Shown: piece after piece, positions 1 through 11,168 of the stretch
How the letters are laid out: the number at the start of each line of letters is the position of its first letter
How positions within the stretch are numbered: the first letter of the stretch is position 1
Assembly (NCBI GenBank): GCA_039519185.1
Contig: CM076847.1
Coordinates: forward strand, 76,843,747 to 76,907,746
DNA from: Astragalus membranaceus
Lineage: Eukaryota > Streptophyta > Magnoliopsida > Fabales > Fabaceae
Length of the DNA: 64,000 nt
Direction of reading: 5' to 3'
Made by a program: the position numbers and the translations under genes
The notes under the pieces: generated by a model
The model's database searches: none
Told to the model about the DNA's origin: nothing
The model's input: the letters and a program-made list of their open reading frames with translations, nothing else

Positions 1-464
1 TAAAAGGATAGGAGGAAGTGGTGTGGTGCGAATGTGAGAATGATTTGAGTGAATAGATAGTAAGTATATAACCCCACTAATTCAGTGCAGATGAAGATAT
101 GGTCTGGAGCAACATATCTAAGGTGCTGTGCAGGTGCACTAGGTCCCACAGACCAAAGTTCCTCTAGGGAGGGAGTTGTGGAATTAGAGGAGGGATGAAA
201 GGATTGGAGGAAGAGGGCTGTGTGAGTGTGAAGAATGTGTCTCCCTCCTTTCTTATTCTTCTAGAGCCTGTCTTGTAGTTATTCCTCTCTCTGGACTCTG
301 CTTCTCTCTGCATTTCCCTGTATTCATCTTTTAGTTACAGTAGCTTATCAAATATTTTTGACTGATTGTTTTCTTCTAGTTTCAGTCTTAGTAGATTTTA
401 ATGATAGATTCATTATGAATGATTGTTTAAACTCTTACAGTCATAGTTATATTCTATAATTTAG
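1..464. other. Unassigned sequence left of the gene fragments
   Basis: AT-rich, intron-like sequence with no convincing coding frame. It ends in a pyrimidine-rich stretch and an AG at 463-464, which would serve as acceptor for the exon that follows. It probably belongs to the intron of the same chimeric fragment or to the CACTA element interior. I see no CACTA left terminus here. Confidence 0.4.
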
Positions 465-671
465 GTATGTTAAAAGCCGAAGTGATGAGCAATTAAGGGA
501 TCCTAAGAAAGAGAGCTCAACAAGTGCTTGTAAGCCTGAAGATACTATCAATAGCAGCAGGACAATTGTACCGTGTGGTCTCATTGCCTGGAGTTTATTC
601 AATGACACATACAGCTTCTCCCGCAGTGGTAGGAATTTAACGGTGACGCCCATCTTAATGAATCCATACCA
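465..671 (+). pseudogene. ALIS (LEM3/CDC50-family) exon fragment
   Basis: Reading from 466 gives YVKSRSDEQLR, then an acidic stretch, then IVPCGLIAWSLFNDTYSFSR. These are the hallmark motifs of ALA-interacting subunits, the CDC50-like partners of plant P4 ATPase lipid flippases. Similarity fades after about residue 60 (GRNLTV), where the family normally continues with a lysine-rich segment, so the fragment looks truncated. It is bounded by an acceptor AG at 463-464 and a donor GTGAGT at 672. The transmembrane helices of a whole ALIS protein are absent. The family match is by recognition of motifs. The fragment lies near the right end of a CACTA element and may be captured host sequence. Confidence 0.7.
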
Positions 672-1045
672 GTGAGTACTTACATGCCCTCTTGTTTTTA
701 TGAATTAAGTTTCTATCTTCGTGCATAATTATCTTTCTTCACAAGGTTCAGCCATGTAATTGGAGATTTATTTGATTAGTTCTGTATTAGTTTGGCCTTT
801 GTTTACCCATTCATGTGCCTTTGTGTTAAACTGTATTACTTTGTTTGTTGCTGCTACTGTTGGTGTTAGTGGCAAATCATTCCAATGTTCCAATTATCTT
901 TTTCAAATTAAATTTTCAATTACTTCCAGTATATCTTTTTTTGTTCACCTTTAGTCCGAGTATCCTCAATTGATACCTTTTGTAAATTATTTACTTGATT
1001 AAGAACAATATTCTAGTATAAAGCATGATTCCTGGTTAATTACAG
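672..1045 (+). other. Predicted intron between ALIS-like and PTI1-like exons
   Basis: The stretch starts with GTGAGT, ends with TTACAG and is 374 bp and T-rich, as plant introns are. Removing it joins the ALIS-like reading frame to the PTI1-like frame without a shift (TAC-CAA-TGT-GCT). Confidence 0.55.
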
Positions 1046-1172
1046 ATGTGCTGTTGCTGCACTTTGTGTGCAATATGAAGCTGATTTCAGACCAAACATG
1101 AGCATTGTAGTCAAAGCTCTTCAACCTTTATTGACTGCACGAGCTGGACCTGCTGGTGAAACAGCAAATTAA
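1046..1172 (+). pseudogene. PTI1-like Ser/Thr kinase, last-exon fragment
   Basis: From 1047 the frame reads [20 protein letters not shown] followed by VVKALQPLL and a stop at 1170-1172. This is the C-terminal end of the kinase domain (subdomain XI, with the invariant RP) and short tail of PTI1-like receptor-like cytoplasmic kinases. The rest of the kinase (ATP loop, catalytic HRD and DFG motifs) is not in the window. Because the upstream exon is from an unrelated family, this is more likely half of a chimeric captured fragment than the end of a normal kinase gene. It has no frameshift or internal stop, so recent capture or expression as a fusion is possible. Confidence 0.75.
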
Positions 1173-1434
1173 TCTCTCTGTATCTTTTTCTAGCAAGGCT
1201 GAGAAGAAGGATGCTACTAGTTAGGATTTTATTCATTGTTTTTAGTTTTCATCCTTTATGTATGGAATGAATTCCTTTTTAATTTTTTTGATACGCTTGT
1301 GTTTGTGTAAGACTGCACTCTACTGGGTTTTATTGATTGTTTTGGTTATACTCATCCTCATATATGTATAGATATAATTATTAAATAGTATTTTAGATGT
1401 ATAATTCAATTTTTTTTTTATTTTTTATTTTAAA
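1173..1434. other. 3' flank of the fragment, AT-rich
   Basis: T-rich sequence that would act as the 3' UTR of the fused fragment. No ORF or RNA gene was recognised. It runs directly into the CACTA subterminal repeats. Confidence 0.4.
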
Positions 1435-1697
1435 TTTGCGACGGATTTGCGACGGATTTGCGACGAGAAGGTGTCAGAGTTTGCGACGACTTTGCCACGG
1501 ATATTTGCGACGGATTTTCGACGACTTTGCGACGGAAACATTTGCGACGACGAAATCCGTCGCAAACGATTTGCGACGAGCGATTTTGCGACGGACTTTT
1601 GTCCGTCGCAAATGTCGTCGCAAATGTCATTTTGCGACGGAATTTCCTGCATTTGCGACGGATATTTCCGTCGCAAATCAGCGAATTTCTTGTAGTG
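1435..1697 (-). mobile_element. CACTA (En/Spm) transposon right end
   Basis: The last 20 bases (1678-1697), read on the minus strand, are CACTACAAGAAATTCGCTGA, a typical CACTA terminal inverted repeat. The preceding ~240 bp is packed with TTTGCGACGG-like decamers in both orientations (first at 1435), the usual subterminal transposase-binding array of such elements. The element abuts the U2 array spacer at 1698 (ATCAA..GTAATTACTAG, which resumes the unit sequence), so it inserted in that spacer. I find no left terminus, so it extends left beyond the window and should contain the gene fragments at 465-1172. Confidence 0.88.
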
Positions 1698-2030
1698 ATC
1701 AAAGTAATTACTAGTGGCTGTGTGGGATGCAAACAGTTGTATAACCTCTCTTGCTTTCTTCTACTCTCAACATATTTAGCATCGCACAAGTTTATATGCC
1801 AGTCGTACTCCTTCCATGAGTTAGGAACACCAATGATGGCTAGTCAAACTCTGAAAATGGAAGAGCGAGGTTGGACCATTTTGTTTTGAAGTTCCAAGGG
1901 AAGAAAAAAAATGCAGACCGACTCTCACATTTGGTGTATTGGTTGTGCATAAGAGTCCCACATAGAGCAGTCTAGAAAGCTGCATAGTGGACTTGATAAA
2001 TAAAAGGAGCAGCGAGAAAATGTTCAAGGC

Positions 2031-2222
2031 ATACCTTTCTCGGCCTTTTGGCTAAGATCAAGTGTAGTATCTGTTCTTATCAGTTTAATATCTGATATGT
2101 GGGCCAATGGCTCACACGATATTAAATTACTTTTTTTAGGGGGAGAGCCATCACAATAGCTTGCTATTGGGTTTCTCATGTGTCGCCTATGCGTTGCACT
2201 ACTGCTTGGGCCTGGCGCACCC
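2031..2222 (+). ncRNA. U2: U2 snRNA, copy 1
   Basis: U2 snRNA base-pairs with the intron branch site and with U6 in the spliceosome. The 5' end ATACCTTTCTCGGCC, the branch-recognition hexamer GTAGTA at +34 to +39, stem IIa (ATCAG..CTGAT), stem IIb (GTGGGCC AAT GGCTCAC), the Sm-like T tract before AGGGGG and stem-loop IV closed by GTGTCGCC/GGCGCAC are all visible. The promoter has a USE GTCCCACATAG at 1955-1965 and a TATA box ATAAATAAAA at 1996-2005. Their spacing of about four helical turns fits the plant Pol II type. The stem IV sequence GCTTGGG replaces GCATGGG and weakens one pair. It is the A-type member of the higher-order repeat. Confidence 0.95.
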
Positions 2223-2958
2223 TACAAATTCTAGTGATGAATATTTGTGGGTTTTAATTTTATTTTTAAATTTAATCATTTAGCTATTAGGGATGTCATG
2301 CTTAAAAATTTTATTCTGGAGGCGACCAATTTTGTTTCTACAAAACATTTTTCTTTCTTCTCTCTTATTAAAATTGTTAATCCAAAGTAGTATTATTGTT
2401 TATATTTATTAATTTATTTTAGTTAAAATTATAAACTCCTAAATCATTATTATACAAACTAAGGGTCTAAGACTCCAAAAATCTTATGGGACAAGACAAC
2501 TTGATTAAGTCTTCTAGAAAATGTAAAACCAATCTTTCATCTACAAATGACATTGAATCTAGCTAGGACACCAGTGGCTAATCCTTGGATCACTCTCGAG
2601 GATTGTGGGTGCTTGTGCAAAAGAACATCAATGTAATTACTAGTGGCTGTGTGGGATGCAAACAGTTGTATAACCTCTCTTGCTTTCTTCTTTTCTCAAC
2701 ATACTTAGCATCGCACAAGTTTATATGCCAGTGATACTCCTTCCATGAGTTAGGAACACCAATGATGGCTAGTCAAACTCTGAAAATGGAAGAGCGTGGT
2801 TGGACCATTTTGTTTTGAAGTTCCAAGGGAAGAAAAAAAATGCAGACCGACTCTCACATTTGGTGTATTGGTTGTGCATAGAGTCCCACATAGAGCAGTT
2901 TAGAAAGCTGCATAGTGGACTTGATAAATAAAAGGAGCAGCGAGAAAATGTTCAAGGC

Positions 2959-3150
2959 ATACCTTTCTCGGCCTTTTGGCTATGATCAAGTGTAGTATCT
3001 GTTCTTATCAGTTTAATATCTGATATGTGGGCCAATCGCTCACACGATATTAAATTACTTTTTTAAGGGGGGAGAGCCATCACAATAGCTTGCTATTGGG
3101 TTTCTCATGGTCGCCTATGCGTTGCACTACTGCATGGGCCTGGCGCACCC
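2959..3150 (+). ncRNA. U2: U2 snRNA, copy 2 (A25T variant)
   Basis: B-type copy. A25 is T in the bulge between the two U2/U6 helix I segments. G79C breaks the loop-closing pair of stem IIb, and one base is missing before the TCGCC of stem IV. USE is at 2883 and TATA at 2924. The promoter is intact, but function is doubtful. Confidence 0.9.
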
Positions 3151-3888
3151 TACAAATTCTAGTGATGAATATTTGTGGGTTTTAATTTTAATTTTAAGTT
3201 TAATCATTTAGTTATTAGGGATGTCATGTTTAAAAATTTTATTCTGGAGGCGACCAATTTTGTTTCTACAAAACATTTTTCTTTCTTCTCTCTTATTAAA
3301 ATTGTTAATCCAAAGTAGTATTATTGTTTATATTTATTAATTTATTTTAGTTAAAATTTATAAACTCCTAAATCATTATTATACAAACTAAGGGTCTAAG
3401 ACTCCATAAATCTTATGGGACAAGACAACTTGATTAAGTCTTCTTGAAAATGTAAAACCAATCTTTCATCTACAAATGACATTGAATCTAGCTAGGACAC
3501 CAGTGGCTAATCCTTGGATCACTCTCGAGGATTGTGGATGCTTGTGCAAAAGAACATCAATGTAATTACTAGTGGCTGTGTAGTATGCAAACAGTTGTAT
3601 AACCTCTCTTGCTTTCTTCTTCTCTCAACATACTTAGCATCGCACAAGTTTATATGCCAGTCATACTCCTTCCATGAGTTAGGAACACCAATGATGGCTA
3701 GTCAAACTCTGAAAATGGAAGACCGAGGTTGGACCATTTTGTGTTGAAGTTCCAAGGGAAGAAAAAAAATGCAGACCGACTCTCACATTTGGTGTATTGG
3801 TTGTGCATAAGAGTCCCACATAGAGCAGTCTAGAAAGCTGCATAATGGACTTGATAAATAAAAGGAGCAGCGAGAAAATGTTCAAGGC

Positions 3889-4080
3889 ATACCTTTCTCG
3901 GCCTTTTGGCTAAGATCAAGTGTAGTATTTGTTCTTATCAGTTTAATATCTGATATGTGGGCCAATGGCTCACACGATATTAAATTACTTTTTTTAGGGG
4001 GAGAGCCATCACAATAGCTTGCTATTGGGTTTCTCATGTGTCGCCTATGCGTTGCACTACTGCATGGGCCTGGCGCACCC
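3889..4080 (+). ncRNA. U2: U2 snRNA, copy 3
   Basis: C-type copy. The only change in the first 100 nt is C41T, just after the branch-recognition hexamer. USE is at 3813 and TATA at 3854, both consensus. Confidence 0.93.
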
Positions 4081-4817
4081 TACAAATTCTAGTGGTGAGT
4101 ATTTGTGGGTTTTAATTTTAATTTTAAATTTAATCATTTAGTTATTAGGAATGTCATGTTTAAAATTTTTATTCTAGAGGCGACCAATTTTGTTTCTACA
4201 AAACATTTTTCTTTCTTCTCTCTTATTAAAATTGTTAATCCGAAGTAGTATTATTGTTTATATTTATTAATTTATTTTCGTTAAAATTTATAAACTCCTA
4301 AATCATTATTATACAAACTAAGGGTCTAAGACTCCAAAAATCTTATGGGACAAGACAACTTGATTAAGTCTTCTTGAAAATGTAAAACCAATGTTTCATC
4401 TACAAATGACATAGAATCTAGCTAGGACACTAGTGGCTAATCCTTGGATCACTCTCGAGGATTGTGGGTGCTTGTGCAAAAGAACATCAATGTAATTACT
4501 AGTGGCTGTGTGGCATGCAAACAGTTGTATAACCTCTCTTGCTTTATTCTTCTCTCAACATACTTAGCATCGCACAAGTTTATATGCCAGTCATACTCCT
4601 TCCATGAGTTAGGAACACCAATGATGGCTAGTCAAACTCTGAAAATGGAAGAGGGAAGTTGGACCATTTTGTTTTGAAGTTCCAAGGGAAGAAAAAAATG
4701 CAGACCGACTCTCACATTTGGTGTATTGGTTGTGCATAAGAGTCCCACATAGAGCAGTCTAGAAAGCTGCATAGTGGACTTGATAAATAAAAGGAGCAGC
4801 GAGAAAATGTTCAAGGC

Positions 4818-5009
4818 ATACCTTTCTCGGCCTTTTGGCTAAGATCAAGTGTAGTATCTGTTCTTATCAGTTTAATATCTGATATGTGGGCCAATGGCTC
4901 ACACGATATTAAATTACTTTTTTTAGGGGGAGAGCCATCACAATAGCTTGCTATTAGGTTTCTCATGTGTCGCCTATGCGTTGCACTACTGCTTGGGCCT
5001 GGCGCACCC
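4818..5009 (+). ncRNA. U2: U2 snRNA, copy 4
   Basis: A-type copy with a consensus 5' half. It has the stem IV GCTTGGG variant and one G-to-A change in the stem III region (CTATTAGG). The promoter is intact (USE 4742, TATA 4783). It begins the second trimer of the higher-order repeat. Confidence 0.94.
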
Positions 5010-5535
5010 TACAAATTCTAGTGATGAATATTTGTGGGTTTTAATTTTATTTTTAAATTTAATCATTTAGCTATTAGGGATGTCATGCTTAAAAATTTTA
5101 TTCTGGAGGCGACCAATTTTGTTTCTACAAAACATTTTTCTTTCTTCTCTCTTATTAAAATTGTTAATCCAAAGTAGTGTTATTGTTTATATTTATTAAT
5201 TTATTTTAGTTAAAATTATAAACTCCTAAATCATTATTATACAAAAGAACCTCTCTTGATTTCTTCTTCTCTCAACATACTTAGCATCGCACAAGTTTAT
5301 ATGCCAGTGATACTCCTTCCATGAGTTAGGAACACCAATGATGGCTAGTCAAACTCTGAAAATGGAAGAGCGTGGTTGGACCATTTTGTTTTGAAGTTCC
5401 AAGGGAAGAAAAAAAATGCAGACCGACTCTCACATTTGGTGTATTGGTTGTGCATAAGAGTCCCACATAGAGCAGTCTAGAAAGCTGCATAGTGGACTTG
5501 ATAAATAAAAGGAGCAGCGAGAAAATGTTCAAGGC

Positions 5536-5728
5536 ATACCTTTCTCGGCCTTTTGGCTAAGATCTAGTGTAGTATCTGTTCTTATCAGTTTAATATCTGA
5601 TATGTGGGCCAATCGCTCACACGATATTAAATTACTTTTTTAAGGGGGGAGAGCCATCACAATAGCTTGCTATTGGGTTTTTCATGGGTCGCCTATGCGT
5701 TGCACTACTGCATGGGCCTGGCGCACCC
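5536..5728 (+). ncRNA. U2: U2 snRNA, copy 5 (A30T variant)
   Basis: B-type copy with A30T next to U6 helix Ia, G79C in stem IIb, and changes before stem IV (TTTCATGGGTCGCC). The promoter is intact (USE 5460, TATA 5501). The spacer upstream is the shortened 718-bp form. Confidence 0.9.
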
Positions 5729-6466
5729 TACAAATTCTAGTGATGAATATTTGTGGGTTTTAATTTTAATTTTAAGTTTAATCATTTAGTTATTAGGGAT
5801 GTCATGTTTAAAAATTTTATTCTGGAGGCGACCAATTTTCTTTCTACAAAACATTTTTCTTTCTTCTCTCTTATTAAAATTGTTAATCCAAAGTAGTATT
5901 ATTGTTTATATTTATTAATTTATTTTAGTTAAAATTTATAAACTCCTAAATCATTATTATACAAACTAAGGGTCTAAGACTCCAAAAATCTTATGGGACA
6001 AGACAACTTGATTAAGTCTTCTTGAAAATGTAAAACCAATCTTTCATCTACAAATGACATTGAATCTAGCTAGGACACCAGTGGCTAATCCTTGGATCAC
6101 TCTCGAGGATTGTGGATGCTTGTGCAAAAGAACATCAATGTAATTACTAGTGGCTGTGTAGTATGCAAACAGTTGTATAACCTCTCTTGCTTTCTTCTTC
6201 TCTCAACATACTTAGCATCGCACAAGTTTATATGCCAGTCATACTCCTTCCATGAGTTAGGAACACCAATGATGGCTAGTCAAACTCTGAAAATGGAAGA
6301 CCGAGGTTGGACCATTTTGTGTTGAAGTTCCAAGGGAAGAAAAAAAATGCAGACCGACTCTCACATTTGGTGTATTGGTTGTGCATAAGAGTCCCACATA
6401 GAGCAGTCTAGAAAGCTGCATAGTGGACTTGATAAATAAAAGGAGCAGCGAGAAAATGTTCAAGGC

Positions 6467-6658
6467 ATACCTTTCTCGGCCTTTTGGCTAAGATCAAGTG
6501 TAGTATCTGTTCTTATCAGTTTAATATCTGATATGTGGGCCAATGGCTCACACGATATTAAATTACTTTTTTTAGGGGGAGAGCCATCACAATAGCTTGC
6601 TATTGGGTTTCTCATGTGTCGCCTATGCGTTGCACTACTGCATGGGCCTGGCGCACCC
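6467..6658 (+). ncRNA. U2: U2 snRNA, copy 6
   Basis: C-type copy with no change from the array consensus that I can see in the RNA, and with a consensus USE (6391) and TATA (6432). It is one of the best candidates for an active gene. Confidence 0.95.
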
Positions 6659-7396
6659 TACAAATTCTAGTGATGAATATTTGTGGGTTTTAATTTTAAT
6701 TTTAAATTTAATCATTTAGTTATTAGGGATGTCATGTTTAAAAATTTTATTCTGGAGGCGACCAATTTTGTTTCTACAAAACATTTTTCTTTCTTCTCTC
6801 TTATTAAAATTGTTAATCCAAAGTTGTATTATTGTTTATATTTATAAATTTATTTTAGTTAAAATTTATAAACTCCTAAATCATTATTATACAAACTAAG
6901 GGTCTAAGACTCCAAAAATCTCATGGGACAAGACAACTTGATTAAGTCTTCTTGAAAATGTAAAACCAATCTTTCATCTACAAATGACATTGAATCTAGC
7001 TAGGACACCAGTGGCTAATCCTTGGATCACTCTCGAGGATTGTGGGTGCTTGTGCAAAAGAACATCAATGTAATTACTAGTGGCTGTGTGGGATGCAAAC
7101 AGTTGTATAACCTCTCTTGCTTTCTTCTTCTCTCAACATACTTCGCATTGCACAAGTTTATATGCCAGTCATACTCCTTCCATGAGTTAGGAACACCAAT
7201 GATGGCTAGTCAAACTCTGAAAATGGAAGAGCGTGGTTGGACCATTTTGTTTTGAAGTTCCAAGGGAAGAAAAAAAATGCAGACCGACTCTCACATTTGG
7301 TGTATTGGTTGTGCATAAGAGTCCCACATAGAGCAGTCTAGAAAGCTGCATAGTGGACTTGATAAATAAAAGGAGCAGCGAGAAAATGTTCAAGGC

Positions 7397-7588
7397 ATAC
7401 CTTTCTCGGCCTTTTGGCTAAGATCAAGTGTAGTATCTGTTCTTATCAGTTTAATATCTGATATGTGGGCCAATGGCTCACACGATATTAAATTACTTTT
7501 TTTAGGGGGAGAGCCATCACAATAGCTTGCTATTGGGTTTCTCATGTGTCGCCTATGCGTTGCACTACTGCTTGGGCCTGGCGCACCC
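7397..7588 (+). ncRNA. U2: U2 snRNA, copy 7
   Basis: A-type copy, consensus except for the GCTTGGG change in stem IV shared with copies 1 and 4. USE is at 7321 and TATA at 7362. It starts the third trimer, 2579 bp after copy 4. Confidence 0.95.
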
Positions 7589-8114
7589 TACAAATTCTAG
7601 TGATGAATATTTGTGGGTTTTAATTTTATTTTTAAATTTAATCATTTAGCTATTAGGGATGTCATGCTTAAAAATTTTATTCTGGAGGCGACCAATTTTG
7701 TTTCTACAAAACATTTTTCTTTCTTCTCTCTTATTAAAATTGTTAATCCAAAGTAGTGTTATTGTTTATATTTATTAATTTATTTTAGTTAAAATTATAA
7801 ACTCCTAAATCATTATTATACAAAAGAACCTCTCTTGATTTCTTCTTCTCTCAACATACTTAGCATCGCACAAGTTTATATGCCAGTGATACTCCTTCCA
7901 TGAGTTAGGAACACCAATGATGGCTAGTCAAACTCTGAAAATGGAAGAGCGTGGTTGGACCATTTTGTTTTGAAGTTCCAAGGGAAGAAAAAAAATGCAG
8001 ACCGACTCTCACATTTGGTGTATTGGTTGTGCATAAGAGTCCCACATAGAGCAGTCTAGAAAGCTGCATAGTGGACTTGATAAATAAAAGGAGCAGCGAG
8101 AAAATGTTCAAGGC

Positions 8115-8307
8115 ATACCTTTCTCGGCCTTTTGGCTAAGATCAAGTGTAGTATCTGTTCTTATCAGTTTAATATCTGATATGTGGGCCAATCGCTCACA
8201 CGATATTAAATTACTTTTTTAAGGGGGGAGAGCCATCACAATAGCTTGCTATTGGGTTTCTCATGTGTCGCCTATGCGTTGCACTACTGCATGGGCCTGG
8301 CGCACCC
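8115..8307 (+). ncRNA. U2: U2 snRNA, copy 8
   Basis: B-type copy that differs from consensus mainly by G79C in stem IIb and an extra G before stem III. The 5' 70 nt are consensus, unlike B-type copies 2 and 5. USE is at 8039 and TATA at 8080. The upstream spacer is the 718-bp form. Confidence 0.94.
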
Positions 8308-9045
8308 TACAAATTCTAGTGATGAATATTTGTGGGTTTTAATTTTAATTTTAAGTTTAATCATTTAGTTATTAGGGATGTCATGTTTAAAAATTTTATT
8401 CTGGAGGCGACCAATTTTCTTTCTACAAAACATTTTTCTTTCTTCTCTCTTATTAAAATTGTTAATCCAAAGTAGTATTATTGTTTATATTTATTAATTT
8501 ATTTTAGTTAAAATTTATAAACTCCTAAATCATTATTATACAAACTAAGGGTCTAAGACTCCAAAAATCTTATGGGACAAGACAACTTGATTAAGTCTTC
8601 TTGAAAATGTAAAACCAATCTTTCATCTACAAATGACATTGAATCTAGCTAGGACACCAGTGGCTAATCCTTGGATCACTCTCGAGGATTGTGGATGCTT
8701 GTGCAAAAGAACATCAATGTAATTACTAGTGGCTGTGTAGTATGCAAACAGTTGTATAACCTCTCTTGCTTTCTTCTTCTCTCAACATACTTAGCATCGC
8801 ACAAGTTTATATGCCAGTCATACTCCTTCCATGAGTTAGGAACACCAATGATGGCTAGTCAAACTCTGAAAATGGAAGACCGAGGTTGGACCATTTTGTG
8901 TTGAAGTTCCAAGGGAAGAAAAAAAATGCAGACCGACTCTCACATTTGGTGTATTGGTTGTGCATAAGAGTCCCACATAGAGTAGTCTAGAAAGCTGCAT
9001 AATGGACTTGATAAATAAAAGGAGCAGCGAGAAAATGTTCAAGGC

Positions 9046-9237
9046 ATACCTTTCTCGGCCTTTTGGCTAAGATCAAGTGTAGTATCTGTTCTTATCAGTT
9101 TAATATCTGATATGTGGGCCAATGGCTCACACGATATTAAATTACTTTTTTTAGGGGGAGAGCCATCACAATAGCTTGCTATTGGGTTTCTCATGTGTCG
9201 CCTATGCGTTGCACTACTGCATGGGCCTGGCGCACCC
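9046..9237 (+). ncRNA. U2: U2 snRNA, copy 9
   Basis: C-type copy with a consensus RNA. USE is at 8970 and TATA at 9011. A base change after the USE (GAGTAGTC) lies outside the known element. Confidence 0.95.
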
Positions 9238-9975
9238 TACAAATTCTAGTGATGAATATTTGTGGGTTTTAATTTTAATTTTAAATTTAATCATTTAGTT
9301 ATTAGGGATGTCATGTTTAAAAATTTTATTCTGGAGGCGACCAATTTTGTTTCTACAAAACATTTTTCTTTCTTCTCTCTTATTAAAATTGTTAATCCAA
9401 AGTAGTATTATTGTTTATATTTATAAATTTATTTTAGTTAAAATTTATAAACTCCTAAATCATTATTATACAAACTAAGGGTCTAAGACTCCAAAAATCT
9501 CATGGGACAAGACAACTTGATTAAGTCTTCTTGAAAATGTAAAACCAATCTTTCATCTACAAATGACATTGAATCTAGCTAGGACACCAGTGGCTAATCC
9601 TTGGATCACTCTCGAGGATTGTGGGTGCTTGTGCAAAAGAACATCAATGTAATTACTAGTGGCTGTGTGGGATGCAAACAGTTGTATAACCTCTCTTGCT
9701 TTCTTCTTCTCTCAACATACTTCGCATTGCACAAGTTTATATGCCAGTCATACTCCTTCCATGAGTTAGGAACACCAATGATGGCTAGTCAAACTCTGAA
9801 AATGGAAGAGCGTGGTTGGACCATTTTGTTTTGAAGTTCCAAGGGAAGAAAAAAAATGCAGACCGACTCTCACATTTGGTGTATTGGTTGTGCATAAGAG
9901 TCCCACATAGAGCAGTCTAGAAAGCTGCATAGTGGACTTGATAAATAAAAGGAGCAGCGAGAAAATGTTCAAGGC

Positions 9976-10167
9976 ATACCTTTCTCGGCCTTTTGGCTAA
10001 GATCAAGTGTAGTATCTGTTCTTATCAGTTTAATATCTGATATGTGGGCCAATGGCTCACACGATATTAAATTACTTTTTTTAGGGGGAGAGCCATCACA
10101 ATAGCTTGCTATTGGGTTTCTCATGTGTCGCCTATGCGTTGCAGTACTGCATGGGCCTGGCGCACCC
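9976..10167 (+). ncRNA. U2: U2 snRNA, copy 10 (stem-loop IV loop variant)
   Basis: Consensus 5' half. In the stem-loop IV loop, where U2B'' binds, GTTGCACTACTGC is changed to GTTGCAGTACTGC, which resembles the loop I remember for vertebrate U2. Stem IV keeps GCATGGG. The promoter is intact (USE 9900, TATA 9941). Confidence 0.94.
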
Positions 10168-10903
10168 TACAAATTCTAGTGATGAATATTTGTGGGTTTT
10201 AATTTTAATTTTAAATTTCATCATTTAGTTATTAGGGATGACATGTTTAAAAATTTTATTCAGGAGGCGACCAATTTTGTTTCTACAAAACATTTTTCTT
10301 TTCTCTCTTATTAAAATTGTTAATATAAAGTAGTATTATTGTTTAAATTTATTAATTTATTTTAGTTAAAATTTATAAACTCCTAAATCATTATTATACA
10401 AACTAAGGGTTTAAGACTCCAAAAATCTTATGGGACAAGACAACTTGATTAAGTCTTCTTGAAAATGTAAAACCAATCTTTCATCAACAAATGACACTGA
10501 ATCTAGCTAGGACACCCGTGGCTAATCCTTGGATCACTCTCGAGGATTGTGGGTGCTTGTGCAAAAGAACATCAATGTAATTACTAGTGGCTGTGTGGGA
10601 TGCAAACAGTTGTATAACTTCTCTTGCTTTTTCCTTCTCTCAACATACTTAGCACCACACAAGTTCATATGCCAGTCATACTCCTTCCATGAGTTAGGAA
10701 CACCAATGATGGCTAGTCAAACTCTGAAAATGGAAGAGCGAGTTTGGACCATTTTGTTTTGAAGTTCCAAGGGAAGAAAAAAAATGCAGACCGACTCTCA
10801 CATTTGGTGTATTTGTTGTGCATAAGAGTCCCACATAGAGCAGTCTAGAAAGCTGCATAGTGGACTTGATAACTAAATGGAGCAGCGAGAAAATGTTCAA
10901 GGC

Positions 10904-11095
10904 ATACCTTTCTCGGCCTTTTGGCTAAGATCAAGTGTAGTATCTGTACTTATCAGTTTAATATCTGATATGTGGGCCAGTGGCCCACATGATATTAAAT
11001 TACTTTTTTTAGGGGGAGAGCCATCACAATAGCTTGCTATTGGGTTTCTCATGTGTCGCCTATGCGTTGCACTACTGCATGGGCCTGGCGCACCC
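10904..11095 (+). ncRNA. U2: U2 snRNA, copy 11 (altered TATA)
   Basis: T45A lies just before stem IIa. Stem IIb is perfectly paired here (GTGGGCC AGT GGCCCAC). The USE at 10828 is intact, but the TATA box reads ATAACTAAAT at 10869, which may weaken transcription. A LINE-like insertion begins 73 bp after the gene. Confidence 0.92.
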
Positions 11096-11168
11096 TACAA
11101 ATTCTAGTCATGAATATTTGAGGGTTTTAATTTTAATTTTATATTTAATCATTTAGTTATTAGGGATG

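Noticed and set aside
1397..1889. Arg/Cys-rich ORFs at 1397-1889 on both strands
   Set aside because: They are translations of the TTTGCGACGG subterminal repeats of the CACTA element.
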